12,474 bases of DNA from UBA5359 sp002410925 [NCBI: bacterium UBP13_UBA5359] (GCA_002410925.1 DHPR01000027.1:65202-77675), one strand, 5' to 3'. Counted from the stretch's first letter, positions 1-6,413 are shown. Notes: generated from the letters alone by a model not told the origin. Numbers and translations are program-made.

Positions 1-130
1 AACTCTGGTAATTTGAGAGTCTCAACAGCGCTCTGACATTGCTTAATCAGGACTCGTATAATATGTTCCACCAAACGATTTGCGCTCTGTTTGAATACCG
101 GCAGCCTCGTTAATTAACTGTTAAGCCTTT

Positions 131-970
131 CTATCTGTTTCGGCCAAGATAATCGGCCAAAATATTAAAGCGTTGCCTGTCCAGGCCCCAAGAGCAATCA
201 GAAGCATAGCAAGCACAGGTATCGCCATGCCAATCGCTGCCACCGGTAACAATCAATCCATGGCGCTCAGACGTATCTATATAGCGTTTAACCTGCTCAG
301 GTGTGTGGGCAGGATGGAATACCTCCAGCCCCTGTAGGCCGGCCTTTATAAATGTAGAAATATACTCATCCATATCTGCCAAACCGGGATGAGCCATCAC
401 GGCCGTTCCTCCGGAGTTGCGTATAAGCTCCACCGCGTGCACAGGTGACAATCTGTACCTCTCTACATAAGCAAGCTTGCCTCGTCCCAAATATCTGTCG
501 AAAGCATCAGCAACATTATCAGCATAACCGGCTTCTACCATGGCTCTGGCCAGATGTGGCCTGCCCATCGCTCCTGCTCCTGCCAGTTTACAAATGCGTT
601 CATGCGATATAACAATACCCAGACGGTTTAATTTGCCTATCATGGCTGCCAACCTTTTCTCTCTGGAGAAACGAAATAGTTGCAATTCTCGTTGTAATTC
701 TTTATTCTCCATCCTGAAATTATAACCCAAAAAATGAGCCTCCTTGCTCTCCATTACAGTGCTCAATTCTATACCGGGAATCATGATAATTCCCTGTTTT
801 TCAGCAGCTTGTTGAGCTTCTTTCAACCCATCAGTCGTATCATGATCGGTCAGTGACATCGCTCCCAGCTCAAATTTACTTAGCCTCTCTACCAGTTCAG
901 AAGGAGATAGCAGGCCATCGGAGGCAGAGGAATGGAGATGCAAATCAGCAAAAACCCTTCTTTTATCCAT
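131..970 (-). CDS. PHP-domain phosphoesterase (TrpH/YciV-like, RNase AM-type)
   Basis: A 279-residue soluble protein of the PHP superfamily, metal-dependent phosphoesterases. Visible metal-binding motifs are DLHLHS at residues 9-14 with SDG at 17-19, TDHD at 41-44, Glu68 in GIELS, His79, His194 in MAHPG, and SDWHG at 245-249. GRPHLA at 136-141 is typical of the YciV/TrpH branch rather than the polymerase PHP domain or histidinol phosphatase. Characterised members (E. coli RNase AM) act on 3',5'-nucleoside bisphosphates and degrade short RNA 5' to 3'; applying that role here is inference from the family. The ATG at 970 is preceded by AGGGATG. The gene follows spoVS but is separated from it by a perfect 14-bp hairpin, so it may be expressed by readthrough or from an unseen promoter. 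The length is normal for the family and no metal ligand appears to be missing. Confidence 0.88.
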   Translation of the reverse strand: MDKRRVFADLHLHSSASDGLLSPSELVERLSKFELGAMSLTDHDTTDGLKEAQQAAEKQGIIMIPGIELSTVMESKEAHFLGYNFRMENKELQRELQLFRFSREKRLAAMIGKLNRLGIVISHERICKLAGAGAMGRPHLARAMVEAGYADNVADAFDRYLGRGKLAYVERYRLSPVHAVELIRNSGGTAVMAHPGLADMDEYISTFIKAGLQGLEVFHPAHTPEQVKRYIDTSERHGLIVTGGSDWHGDTCACYASDCSWGLDRQRFNILADYLGRNR

Positions 971-987
971 AAAACATCCCTATTAAT

Positions 988-1019
988 ATGAAACAAAGCG
1001 GAGTGCCGCTTTGTTTCAT
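988..1019 (-). terminator. Terminator-like perfect 14-bp hairpin between spoVS and the PHP gene
   Basis: Arms at 988-1001 (ATGAAACAAAGCGG) and 1006-1019 are exactly complementary around a 4-base loop. The loop-proximal part is GC-rich and the 3' arm reads CCGCTTTGTTTCAT, so on the minus strand a GC stem runs into a T-rich stretch, as in an intrinsic terminator. There is no long uninterrupted T tract after it, so termination may be partial. The symmetry means it could work on either strand. It starts 18 bases upstream of the PHP start codon and 31 bases beyond the spoVS stop. Confidence 0.65.
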
Positions 1020-1050
1020 CAATGATTATCTAATTTTTCCGGGAACCCGC

Positions 1051-1311
1051 TCAGCGCGGTTCCACAATGAAACGGATGGCTGTTCGCTCTTCACCATCGA
1101 TGATTATATCGGTGAACGCCGGTACACAGATCAAATCTATACCGCCGGGCGCAACAAACCCTCTGCAAATAGCCACAGCTTTTATTGCCTGATTGATAGC
1201 TCCGGCTCCAATGGCCTGCATCTCTGCCTGCTGCCTCTCTCGTAGAACACCTGCCAATGCACCTGCTACGGCATTAGGATTGGATTTGGATGATACCTTC
1301 AATACCTCCAC
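1051..1311 (-). CDS. spoVS: Stage V sporulation protein S (SpoVS)
   Basis: A full-length 86-residue SpoVS. The N-terminus (MEVLKVSSKSNPNAVAGALA), a central IQAIGAGA-type segment (residues 33-39), the RGFVAPGGIDLICVPAFTDI block and the C-terminal DGEERTAIRFIVEPR stretch (last 15 residues) follow the highly conserved family sequence. SpoVS is a small Alba-like protein needed for spore coat assembly and stage V progression in Bacillus; the molecular mechanism is not settled. Translation begins at GTG (1309-1311) with a strong Shine-Dalgarno, GAGGAGGGG, about six bases upstream. A sigma-H-type promoter lies about 100 bases upstream, matching what is known for B. subtilis spoVS. It is the main evidence that the source organism sporulates, although homologues also occur in some non-sporulating lineages. 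It is likely transcribed alone, given its own promoter and the hairpin after it. Confidence 0.96.
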   Translation of the reverse strand: MEVLKVSSKSNPNAVAGALAGVLRERQQAEMQAIGAGAINQAIKAVAICRGFVAPGGIDLICVPAFTDIIIDGEERTAIRFIVEPR

Positions 1312-1333
1312 TATTACCCCTCCTCTGATACGT

Positions 1334-1373
1334 ATAAACCGCCGATTAACGCATAAACACCGCCTATAATCGC
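1334..1373. repeat. Degenerate tandem duplication in the spoVS leader
   Basis: Two adjacent AT-rich units, ATAAACCGCCGATTAACGC (1334-1352) and ATAAACACCGCCTATAATCGC split at 1353-1373, align with two small gaps and few mismatches. They lie between the predicted spoVS start of transcription and its ribosome-binding site, in the 5' untranslated region. The function is unknown and chance similarity is possible. Confidence 0.35.
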
Positions 1374-1396
1374 TATAATGCCTGTTAAAACCTATA

Positions 1397-1425
1397 CGAT
1401 AGTTACACTATATATTCGACTATCG
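1397..1425. repeat. Inverted repeat over the spoVS promoter -10 region
   Basis: CGATAGT at 1397-1403 and ACTATCG at 1419-1425 are exact 7-base complements separated by 15 bases. The right arm touches the sigma-H -10 box and the left arm lies just downstream of the predicted start of transcription. This placement would suit a repressor operator, but no regulator can be assigned from sequence alone. Confidence 0.4.
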
Positions 1426-1440
1426 CACAAAATATCCTTT
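1414..1440 (-). promoter_or_regulatory. Sigma-H-type promoter of spoVS
   Basis: Read on the minus strand, AAAGGATAT (1432-1440) fits the sigma-H -35 pattern (RnAGGAwWW) and GTCGAAT (1414-1420) fits the -10 pattern (RnnGAAT), separated by 11 bases. Spacing and both boxes agree with the Bacillus sigma-H consensus as I remember it. The predicted start of transcription lies near 1407, giving a leader of roughly 95 bases. B. subtilis spoVS is a known sigma-H target, which strengthens the call. An inverted repeat (1397-1403 and 1419-1425) straddles the -10 region. Confidence 0.7.
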
Positions 1441-1567
1441 TTTCGAAGCTTGGGAAGGCGTAGCAGCGCTTTCCATGCCGCTAGAATATCACAGCAAGCA
1501 ACTGCAATATCAGATGGAGGCCGTTGGCCAGGGTTTAATTGTTCACGTTAATTATGACCTGTTTAAT

Positions 1568-2698
1568 TTATGAAGCCCTGCTCTCAAACTCCAGCATGAT
1601 CTGCCTTACCAGGGCTGTTAAAAGATAGAGATCATCGATTTTGATTCTTTCTGAGGTAGAGTGGACGCAATCCATTCCCGTAGATAGATTTACAACTTGA
1701 AATCCTCCCCGGTTAAAGAAATTGGCATCGCTGCCGCCTCCGCTGGAGACCGTCTCCGGCCTGAGCCCCAATTTCAATGCGGCACGCCGGGCCAGCTCTA
1801 CGGGAAGAGCGGTATCGGGAATATAAAAAGAAGGATAATCCTTGCGCCATTCAAATTTTACCTCTGCCCCCTGCAGAGAGAGAGATTTAAAGATCTCTTC
1901 CGTCTCAGCCGTCAAAGTTTCCAGCCTGGCTTCATCGAGACAGCGTAGTTCGCCATAGATGATAACCCTTTCCGGCACAATATTAGTAGCCACGCCCCCC
2001 TCTATGCGCCCGACATTGGCTGTGGTCTTTTCGTCGAGGCGCCCGAGCTGAAGAGCATTGATAGCCTGCGATGCTAAAGATATGGCATTCAAACCGTCTT
2101 CGGGATTTATTCCGGCATGTGCAGCCCGTCCTCGGATCATTACCTCATAGCTGTTGTGCGCAGGCGCAGCGGTAATCATACAACCGATGTGCCCATTGCA
2201 ATCAAGAGCATAGCCCCAATCGGCTTGCAAGCGGCTCAAATCGAAATTTCTGGCGCCCAGCAGCCTCTGCTCCTCTGCTACAGTGAAAAGTATTTCCAGA
2301 GGAGGAATATCTTCGTTATCCTCCACCATAGATAGAACAGCCTCCAGAGTGGCAGCTATACCGGCCTTGTCATCGGCACCCAGAACTGTCTTGCCGGAAC
2401 TGACAATAAAGCCGTTTTTCAGGCGTGGTTCTATACCATATCCCGGCTCCACCGTATCCATATGAGCATTGAAAAAGAGCGGTCGGGAACTTTTGCCTGT
2501 ACCAGGCCGACGCAACAAGAGGTTGCCGCAATTCCCACCGATCTTTTGGCCGGCATCATCAAAGGAGTATTCAAAACCCAGCGGCGCCAAATGTTCCAGC
2601 AAATATTCTGCAAAGCTTCGCTCATGAAAAGACGGGCTGCTTATGGAAACCATTTCCATAAATGACCTTATAAGTCTTTCACGATTAATCATTTTCAT
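1568..2698 (-). CDS. PepT-like M20 family zinc metallopeptidase
   Basis: A 376-residue cytosolic two-zinc peptidase of the M20 clan, closest in appearance to the PepT-like (YqjE-type) group of aminotripeptidase relatives. Metal and catalytic residues are visible: His79 and Asp81 in NAHMDTV, Asp109 in GADDKAG, the catalytic Glu pair in AEE (141-143), Asp166 in ALDCNG, and His346 in CVHSTSE. The lid/dimerisation domain occupies roughly residues 180-295, including AAHAGINPEDG (192-202). The start used here overlaps the gamma subunit gene by 14 bases; a second ATG at 2692 (MINRERL) is an equally good start. The overlap indicates translational coupling to the oxidoreductase operon, so it probably supplies amino acids whose keto acids feed that enzyme. 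The substrate is not determined, and deacylase/aminoacylase activity cannot be excluded. Confidence 0.88.
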   Translation of the reverse strand: MKMINRERLIRSFMEMVSISSPSFHERSFAEYLLEHLAPLGFEYSFDDAGQKIGGNCGNLLLRRPGTGKSSRPLFFNAHMDTVEPGYGIEPRLKNGFIVSSGKTVLGADDKAGIAATLEAVLSMVEDNEDIPPLEILFTVAEEQRLLGARNFDLSRLQADWGYALDCNGHIGCMITAAPAHNSYEVMIRGRAAHAGINPEDGLNAISLASQAINALQLGRLDEKTTANVGRIEGGVATNIVPERVIIYGELRCLDEARLETLTAETEEIFKSLSLQGAEVKFEWRKDYPSFYIPDTALPVELARRAALKLGLRPETVSSGGGSDANFFNRGGFQVVNLSTGMDCVHSTSERIKIDDLYLLTALVRQIMLEFESRAS

Positions 2699-3248
2699 TA
2701 CCTGCCTGTGCTAATTCTCTGCCTCGCTCTATAGCTGCGCGGTTGATCGGTATAAGATCGGGGCGCTTTACGGCATCAACAAAAGCCTTTTGCAAAGCAG
2801 CTTCCACAGCTTTTTCGGACGGACCGCCACGTATTCCCAGATAACATCCCAGCATGACCATATTGCTCGCTTTAGGGGCACCCAACTCTTCAGCTATACT
2901 TTGAGCAGGTACACTGACCAGATGTATATCACGGTCCAGCTTCGGTATATGCCCGATCATTGAGGAATTGGCCACCACTATACCGTAACGGCGAACGGCA
3001 GGCAAGAACCTATCCAATGAAGGGCTGTTCATAACAATAAGCGTATCAGGCCGGGAAACTACCGGAGAGGCTATGGATGTATCGCTTATAACGACGGAGC
3101 AGTAAGCTGTCCCTCCCCTCATCTCCGGGCCGTAAGAGGGAATCCATGACACCCTTTTGCCGTCCAGCATACCCGCATAAGCCAGAAATTGCCCCAGAAG
3201 CATTACGCCCTGGCCGCCGAAGCCGGATATAATCAACCTGTCTTTCAT
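2685..3248 (-). CDS. 2-oxoacid:ferredoxin oxidoreductase, gamma subunit (KorC/VorC-like)
   Basis: A 187-residue gamma subunit (POR_N gamma fold) of a four-subunit ferredoxin-dependent 2-oxoacid oxidoreductase, the part that helps bind coenzyme A. The family signature SGFGGQGVMLLG sits right after the initiator (residues 8-19), and PSYGPEMRGGTAYCSVVIS follows at about 39-57. The frame stays open upstream to 3299, but those 17 extra residues overlap the beta gene and precede the conserved GFGGQG-containing N-terminus. The ATG at 3248, 7 bases after the beta stop and behind AAGGAG, is therefore chosen. The order ferredoxin, alpha, beta, gamma is complete for this enzyme class. The substrate follows from the alpha subunit and is probably a branched-chain 2-oxoacid. 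Confidence 0.9.
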   Translation of the reverse strand: MKDRLIISGFGGQGVMLLGQFLAYAGMLDGKRVSWIPSYGPEMRGGTAYCSVVISDTSIASPVVSRPDTLIVMNSPSLDRFLPAVRRYGIVVANSSMIGHIPKLDRDIHLVSVPAQSIAEELGAPKASNMVMLGCYLGIRGGPSEKAVEAALQKAFVDAVKRPDLIPINRAAIERGRELAQAGNEND

Positions 3249-3255
3249 AGTAGCC

Positions 3256-3984
3256 TTACTCCTTAAATATGCCCACAGGAAAAGTCTCCTGCATCTCATT
3301 TTCTATCCAATCCATGGCATCTCTGGGCTTCATACCCCAATTGGTTGGACAGGTAGAGAGCACTTCCACCAAAGCATAAGCGTTCTCCTCAATCTGACGA
3401 CGAAAAGCCTCCCGTAGAACCTTACGGGCATTCAGTATGCTCTTATAACTTCCTACGGATACTCTGGCTATATAAGAGGGGCCGTCAAGGGTAGCCAGCA
3501 TTTCGCAAACTTTGATAGGATATCCCTCTTTAGCGGCATTTCGTCCATACGGCGTAGTTTGTGTACGCTGGCCAAGAAGAGTAGTCGGCGCCATCTGGCC
3601 GTTGGTCATGCCATAAATGGCGTTATTGATGAATATAACAGTCAGCGGTTCTCCGCGGGCGGCCGTATGCACGGTTTCCGTCATGCCGATAGCTGCCAGA
3701 TCACCATCCCCCTGGTATGTAAAGACTACTTTGTCAGGCAAAACACGCTTGATACCCGTAGCCACGGCCGGTGCTCGCCCGTGCGAGGCCTCCTGCATAT
3801 CAATGTCCAAATAATCGTAAGCCAGAACGGCACAGCCAACAGGGCAAACACCGACCGTTCTCTCCCGAATATCCATCTCTTCGATGATCTCTGCCACAAG
3901 GCGGTGAACAATGCCGTGCGTACAGCCGGGACAGTAATGAAACACCTTATCTTTGAGCACTTTCGGACGTTCGAATACTCTCAT
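3256..3984 (-). CDS. 2-oxoacid:ferredoxin oxidoreductase, TPP-binding beta subunit (KorB/VorA-like)
   Basis: A 242-residue beta subunit that holds thiamine pyrophosphate and one iron-sulfur cluster. CPGC at residues 18-21 and CPVGC at 47-51 provide cysteines for the cluster. The TPP motif is GDGD at 92-95 running to NN at 120-121, followed by YGMTNGQMAPTT, typical of 2-oxoacid:ferredoxin oxidoreductases. The enzyme decarboxylates a 2-oxoacid, forms the acyl-CoA and passes two electrons to ferredoxin. Its ATG overlaps the alpha stop by four bases (ATGA), and its ribosome-binding site AGGGGG lies inside the alpha gene, so the two are translationally coupled. KorB (2-oxoglutarate) and VorA (2-oxoisovalerate) paralogues are hard to separate by eye; the VorB-like partner favours branched-chain substrates. 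Confidence 0.92.
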   Translation of the reverse strand: MRVFERPKVLKDKVFHYCPGCTHGIVHRLVAEIIEEMDIRERTVGVCPVGCAVLAYDYLDIDMQEASHGRAPAVATGIKRVLPDKVVFTYQGDGDLAAIGMTETVHTAARGEPLTVIFINNAIYGMTNGQMAPTTLLGQRTQTTPYGRNAAKEGYPIKVCEMLATLDGPSYIARVSVGSYKSILNARKVLREAFRRQIEENAYALVEVLSTCPTNWGMKPRDAMDWIENEMQETFPVGIFKE

Positions 3985-5048
3985 TCTTTCATCCCCCTGA
4001 GTATCTTTCCGGCTTCATGCACAATCTCTTCCACCGAAGGAACCATGCCACCCGTACGGCCACAGAAATGTACCGGACAACGGCCTTCCACCGCCAGACG
4101 AACATCATCCACCATCTGTCCCATATTCATCTCCACCGTCATGACCGCCTTTACTCGGGAAGATACCTCCTTGATCCGCTCTTCCGGAAAAGGGAAAAGT
4201 GTTATAGGACGAAGCAAACCGACCTTATGCCCTCGTTGGCGCAACTTATCCACCACATCGCGGCAGATTCTGGCAGTAGTGCCGAAGGCCGTCAGCAGAA
4301 GTTCACACCCCTCCGGTATATCCTCCTCAAAGCGAACTTCACGACGTTTCATGGTCTGGAACTTTCGATATAGCTTACGGTTATGCGCTTCCAACTGCTC
4401 CGGTATCAAATAGAGAGACTTGACGATATTCCTGGGTCTGCCGGCAGTACCGGTGGTAGCCCAGTCCTTTGGCGGAAGCTTTCGCTTTCTGAATTTGCAA
4501 AAGCTTACCGGCTCCATCATCTGGCCCAGATTACCATCCCCAAGAATCATTACGGGATTACGATATACATCCGCCAGATCAAAGGCCAGCATGGTTAGAT
4601 CGGCCATCTCCTGAACGGAATCAGGTGCCAGAACGATAAGACGATAATCTCCATGCCCTCCGCCTTTGACGGCTTGAAAATAATCCGACTGGCTGGGCTG
4701 AATGCCTCCCAATCCCGGGCCCCCACGCATAATGTTGGCAATGACGCAGGGTAATTCAGCTCCTACCAAATAAGATATTCCCTCCTGCTTTAGAGATATG
4801 CCCGGGCTTGAAGAGGACGTCATAACTCTGGCCCCTGCACCGGCAGCGCCATAAACCATATTTATAGCAGCCAGTTCACTCTCAGCTTGAATAAAAACGC
4901 CGCCTGCACGAGGCATATAGGCAGCCATATGGGCAGGCACTTCATTTTGAGGAGTTATGGGATAACCAAAAAAATATCGGCACCCAGCCATAATAGCGCC
5001 CTCAGCCATAGCCTCATTGCCTTTCATCAAAACCTGCTTTTTTTTCAT
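3981..5048 (-). CDS. vorB: 2-oxoacid:ferredoxin oxidoreductase, alpha subunit (VorB-like)
   Basis: A 355-residue alpha subunit carrying the pyrimidine-binding half of the TPP site. LMKGNEAMAEGAIMAG (residues 7-22), YPITPQNEVP (29-38), QAESELAAINMVYGAA (54-69, with the Glu that activates TPP, probably Glu56), TSSSSPGISLKQEGISYL (77-94) and MRGGPGLGGIQPSQ (107-120) match the group generally annotated as 2-oxoisovalerate (3-methyl-2-oxobutanoate) dehydrogenase VorB. A C-terminal transketolase-C-like domain occupies about 245-345. The family oxidises valine-, leucine- or isoleucine-derived keto acids to acyl-CoA with ferredoxin reduction. The exact substrate is inferred; a 2-oxoglutarate enzyme (KorA) is the alternative. 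It sits 15 bases after the ferredoxin gene behind AAGGAG and overlaps the beta gene by four bases. Confidence 0.9.
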   Translation of the reverse strand: MKKKQVLMKGNEAMAEGAIMAGCRYFFGYPITPQNEVPAHMAAYMPRAGGVFIQAESELAAINMVYGAAGAGARVMTSSSSPGISLKQEGISYLVGAELPCVIANIMRGGPGLGGIQPSQSDYFQAVKGGGHGDYRLIVLAPDSVQEMADLTMLAFDLADVYRNPVMILGDGNLGQMMEPVSFCKFRKRKLPPKDWATTGTAGRPRNIVKSLYLIPEQLEAHNRKLYRKFQTMKRREVRFEEDIPEGCELLLTAFGTTARICRDVVDKLRQRGHKVGLLRPITLFPFPEERIKEVSSRVKAVMTVEMNMGQMVDDVRLAVEGRCPVHFCGRTGGMVPSVEEIVHEAGKILRGMKE

Positions 5049-5063
5049 AATCGAATTTTCTCC

Positions 5064-5270
5064 TTATCGATCAACAGCCGTTATAGCTACATCCGGGCAC
5101 ACAGTGGCACAGACAGCGCAGCCGCTGCACTCTTTCATCTCTTTTATTTTCACCGGATAATAGCCCGATGAATTAAGTTTATCAGACAAGGTAAAAAGCT
5201 GTTTAGGGCAGAAAGAGACGCAAAGCAAACATCCCTTGCATCTCTCTCTATCAATAATGACTTCAGCCAT
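5064..5270 (-). CDS. 2x[4Fe-4S] ferredoxin, delta subunit of the oxidoreductase (KorD/VorD-like)
   Basis: A 68-residue ferredoxin with two classic CxxCxxCxxxCP motifs: Cys11, 14, 17, 21 and Cys48, 51, 54, 58. The 26-residue linker between them and the position directly before the alpha, beta and gamma genes mark it as the electron-transfer delta subunit of the same complex, not a free ferredoxin, although the two cannot be fully separated on sequence alone. A ribosome-binding site GAGGAT precedes the ATG at 5270. The 61 bases between it and the upstream membrane-protein gene contain no clear promoter, so it is probably part of the transcript that begins before thiE. Confidence 0.93.
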   Translation of the reverse strand: MAEVIIDRERCKGCLLCVSFCPKQLFTLSDKLNSSGYYPVKIKEMKECSGCAVCATVCPDVAITAVDR

Positions 5271-5331
5271 AATTACATCCTCTTTTTCTTATTTCTCTTA
5301 TTCTTCAAAGAAGGGTTCAATCCCTTTTGTT

Positions 5332-5685
5332 TCATTCATCTGCATAACGAGCTGCTCTCTTTCTCCACCTGGCCATTGCATAGCCAATCAATCCACCGAT
5401 CAGGGATATAACTAACGGAAAAACTATGCCCATAATTATAATCGACATTCTGTTATCCACCGCGCCGGCCAACAGTTGCTTGCAAGAGGATATCTGCTGG
5501 CTGGGAGAAATAATCAGCGTTATCAAAAGCAGCAACGGTCCCAGAAACCAATTGCGCCCGATATATGAAGCGAAGAAAGCCCCCCAGAACAGAGCAATGT
5601 ATTGGGGTGCCGGATCTGGAAAGAAAGAAAGCCTCCAGCACAAGAGAAACATTCCCACCAGCAAACCGATTATCGATCTTAACAT
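5332..5685 (-). CDS. Small integral membrane protein of unknown function
   Basis: I do not recognise this 117-residue protein. It has about four hydrophobic segments (roughly residues 3-20, 28-44, 46-63 and 80-105) and a short, strongly basic C-terminus (RWRKRAAR), which by the positive-inside rule puts the tail in the cytoplasm. The loop between the third and fourth segments carries a single cysteine and is otherwise unremarkable. The gene is very likely real: its ATG overlaps the thiE stop by seven bases (ATGTTAA), and its ribosome-binding site AAGGAG lies inside the end of thiE, so the two are translationally coupled. The context between thiE and a TPP-dependent enzyme could suggest a role in cofactor or substrate uptake, but nothing in the sequence shows this. 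It does not look like the thiamine ECF component ThiT. Confidence 0.75.
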   Translation of the reverse strand: MLRSIIGLLVGMFLLCWRLSFFPDPAPQYIALFWGAFFASYIGRNWFLGPLLLLITLIISPSQQISSCKQLLAGAVDNRMSIIIMGIVFPLVISLIGGLIGYAMARWRKRAARYADE

Positions 5686-6257
5686 TTTAAAATCTCCTTT
5701 AGTCCCGATATCATAGCAGCCGCTATTGCTCCGCAGGCCAGAACCTGCGGCACCCTGTCCGGAGTAATGCCTCCTATAGCCACTACAGGCAGATCCACAG
5801 CCTCGGTTATCGCGGACAGCCCCTCTAAGCCTATTACCGGCAAATGAGGCTTATTCGGCGATGCGTAAACCGGCCCTACACCCAGATAATCTGCACCGGC
5901 AACGGCAGCCGACGCTGCAGCCTTAGGATTGCGGACAGTCACACCTATAACAGCACCGGGCCAGCACCGTCTTACATCTTTAGGAGGCAAATCCTCATTA
6001 CCAAGGTGAACGCCATCGGCTTCAGCTAGATAGGCGATATCAAAACGGTCATTGACCAACAGCAAGGCATCGTTATCATGACACAACCGCGCCATGGCAG
6101 AGGCTACGGTCAATATCTCTCTATCGGAGGAATTCTTGCTTCTCAACTGAAAGAGCCTTATCCCGGCGTCCAGCAGATACAACAAAAGATCTCTCCAGCC
6201 TTCATCAGAAGAGATGATGGCATATACCTGTCCTTTATCATTCATTCGTGCCATCAT
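5679..6257 (-). CDS. thiE: Thiamine phosphate synthase (ThiE), slightly divergent
   Basis: A TIM-barrel protein of about 192 residues that joins HMP-pyrophosphate and thiazole phosphate to make thiamine monophosphate. Family blocks are QLRSK (37-41), NDR (69-71), ADGVHLGNEDLP (80-91), GADYLGVGPVY (121-131), VIGLEGL (141-147) and AIGGI (160-164). Two pyrophosphate-site regions differ from the usual form: GVTVRN replaces the common G-S-x-H-type segment, and GPVYASPNK replaces a threonine-rich loop (PTxTK), so a TenI-like or altered activity is possible. The start is uncertain: ATG at 6257 is chosen with a weak upstream GGGG; TTG at 6272 and ATG at 6254 or 6245 are in frame. No other thi gene and no recognisable TPP riboswitch is seen. 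It leads a coupled run ending in the TPP-dependent oxidoreductase. Confidence 0.85.
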   Translation of the reverse strand: MMARMNDKGQVYAIISSDEGWRDLLLYLLDAGIRLFQLRSKNSSDREILTVASAMARLCHDNDALLLVNDRFDIAYLAEADGVHLGNEDLPPKDVRRCWPGAVIGVTVRNPKAAASAAVAGADYLGVGPVYASPNKPHLPVIGLEGLSAITEAVDLPVVAIGGITPDRVPQVLACGAIAAAMISGLKEILKC

Positions 6258-6301
6258 ATTATCAAGCCCCAATACATATTAAGGCATTGGGAAAATAAGT
6301 G

Positions 6302-6330
6302 CAACCGGGTAGCCCTATTCGGTTGTTTTT
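6302..6330 (+). terminator. Terminator-like hairpin facing right, upstream of thiE
   Basis: CAACCG (6302-6307) and CGGTTG (6320-6325) form a stem followed by TTTTT on the plus strand, with a possible inner GGG/CCC pairing. No plus-strand gene ends nearby, so if active it would stop antisense transcription. On the minus strand the same bases would form a stem-loop in the thiE leader, which may be its true role. Confidence 0.35.
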
Positions 6331-6382
6331 ATGCTCCATAGTTTTACAGTAGTTGCTCGGCACCGGAACGGCTGATAGACCC

Positions 6383-6413
6383 ATAATCAGAGTCTTTCCG
6401 GATTATTTGTCAA
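6383..6413 (-). promoter_or_regulatory. Candidate sigma-A promoter for thiE and the downstream operon
   Basis: On the minus strand TTGACA (6408-6413) is a perfect -35 box. The best -10 candidates are GATTAT (6383-6388, 19-base spacer) or TGATTA (6384-6389, 18-base spacer), both weak. It is the only consensus -35 box between the upstream terminator and thiE. The -10 lies inside the CCGGAA/TTCCGG inverted repeat. Confidence 0.4.

Noticed and set aside
33-62. Plus-strand promoter-like pair CTGACA - 18 bases - TATAAT
   Set aside because: No plus-strand gene follows it and the sequence downstream is the 3' end of the PHP gene. Probably chance in AT-rich DNA.
1452-1473. Interrupted hairpin (GGAA-GCG / CGC-TTCC) after the peptidase gene as the operon terminator
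   Set aside because: On the minus strand it is followed by AAAAAA, not T residues, so it does not have terminator form.
1401-1573. Plus-strand open frame of about 57 codons in the spoVS-peptidase gap, including a 32-residue stretch from ATG at 1475 (MPLEYHSKQLQYQM...)
   Set aside because: It has no ribosome-binding site, overlaps the spoVS promoter, is opposite to every other gene, and is short enough to arise by chance. I see no homology.
3249-3299. Seventeen-residue upstream extension of the oxidoreductase gamma subunit
   Set aside because: It overlaps the beta gene and precedes the conserved GFGGQG-containing N-terminus. The ATG at 3248 is correctly placed.
3559-4413. Long plus-strand open frame of 284 codons across the alpha/beta junction
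   Set aside because: It is antisense to two strongly conserved oxidoreductase genes. Its translation is low-complexity (Ser/Thr/Arg-rich) with no domain, the typical appearance of a shadow frame.
5311-5326. AAGGG/CCCTT hairpin between the membrane-protein gene and the ferredoxin gene as a terminator
   Set aside because: Only five base pairs. On the transcribed strand it is followed by CTTTG with no T tract, so it is too weak to split the operon.
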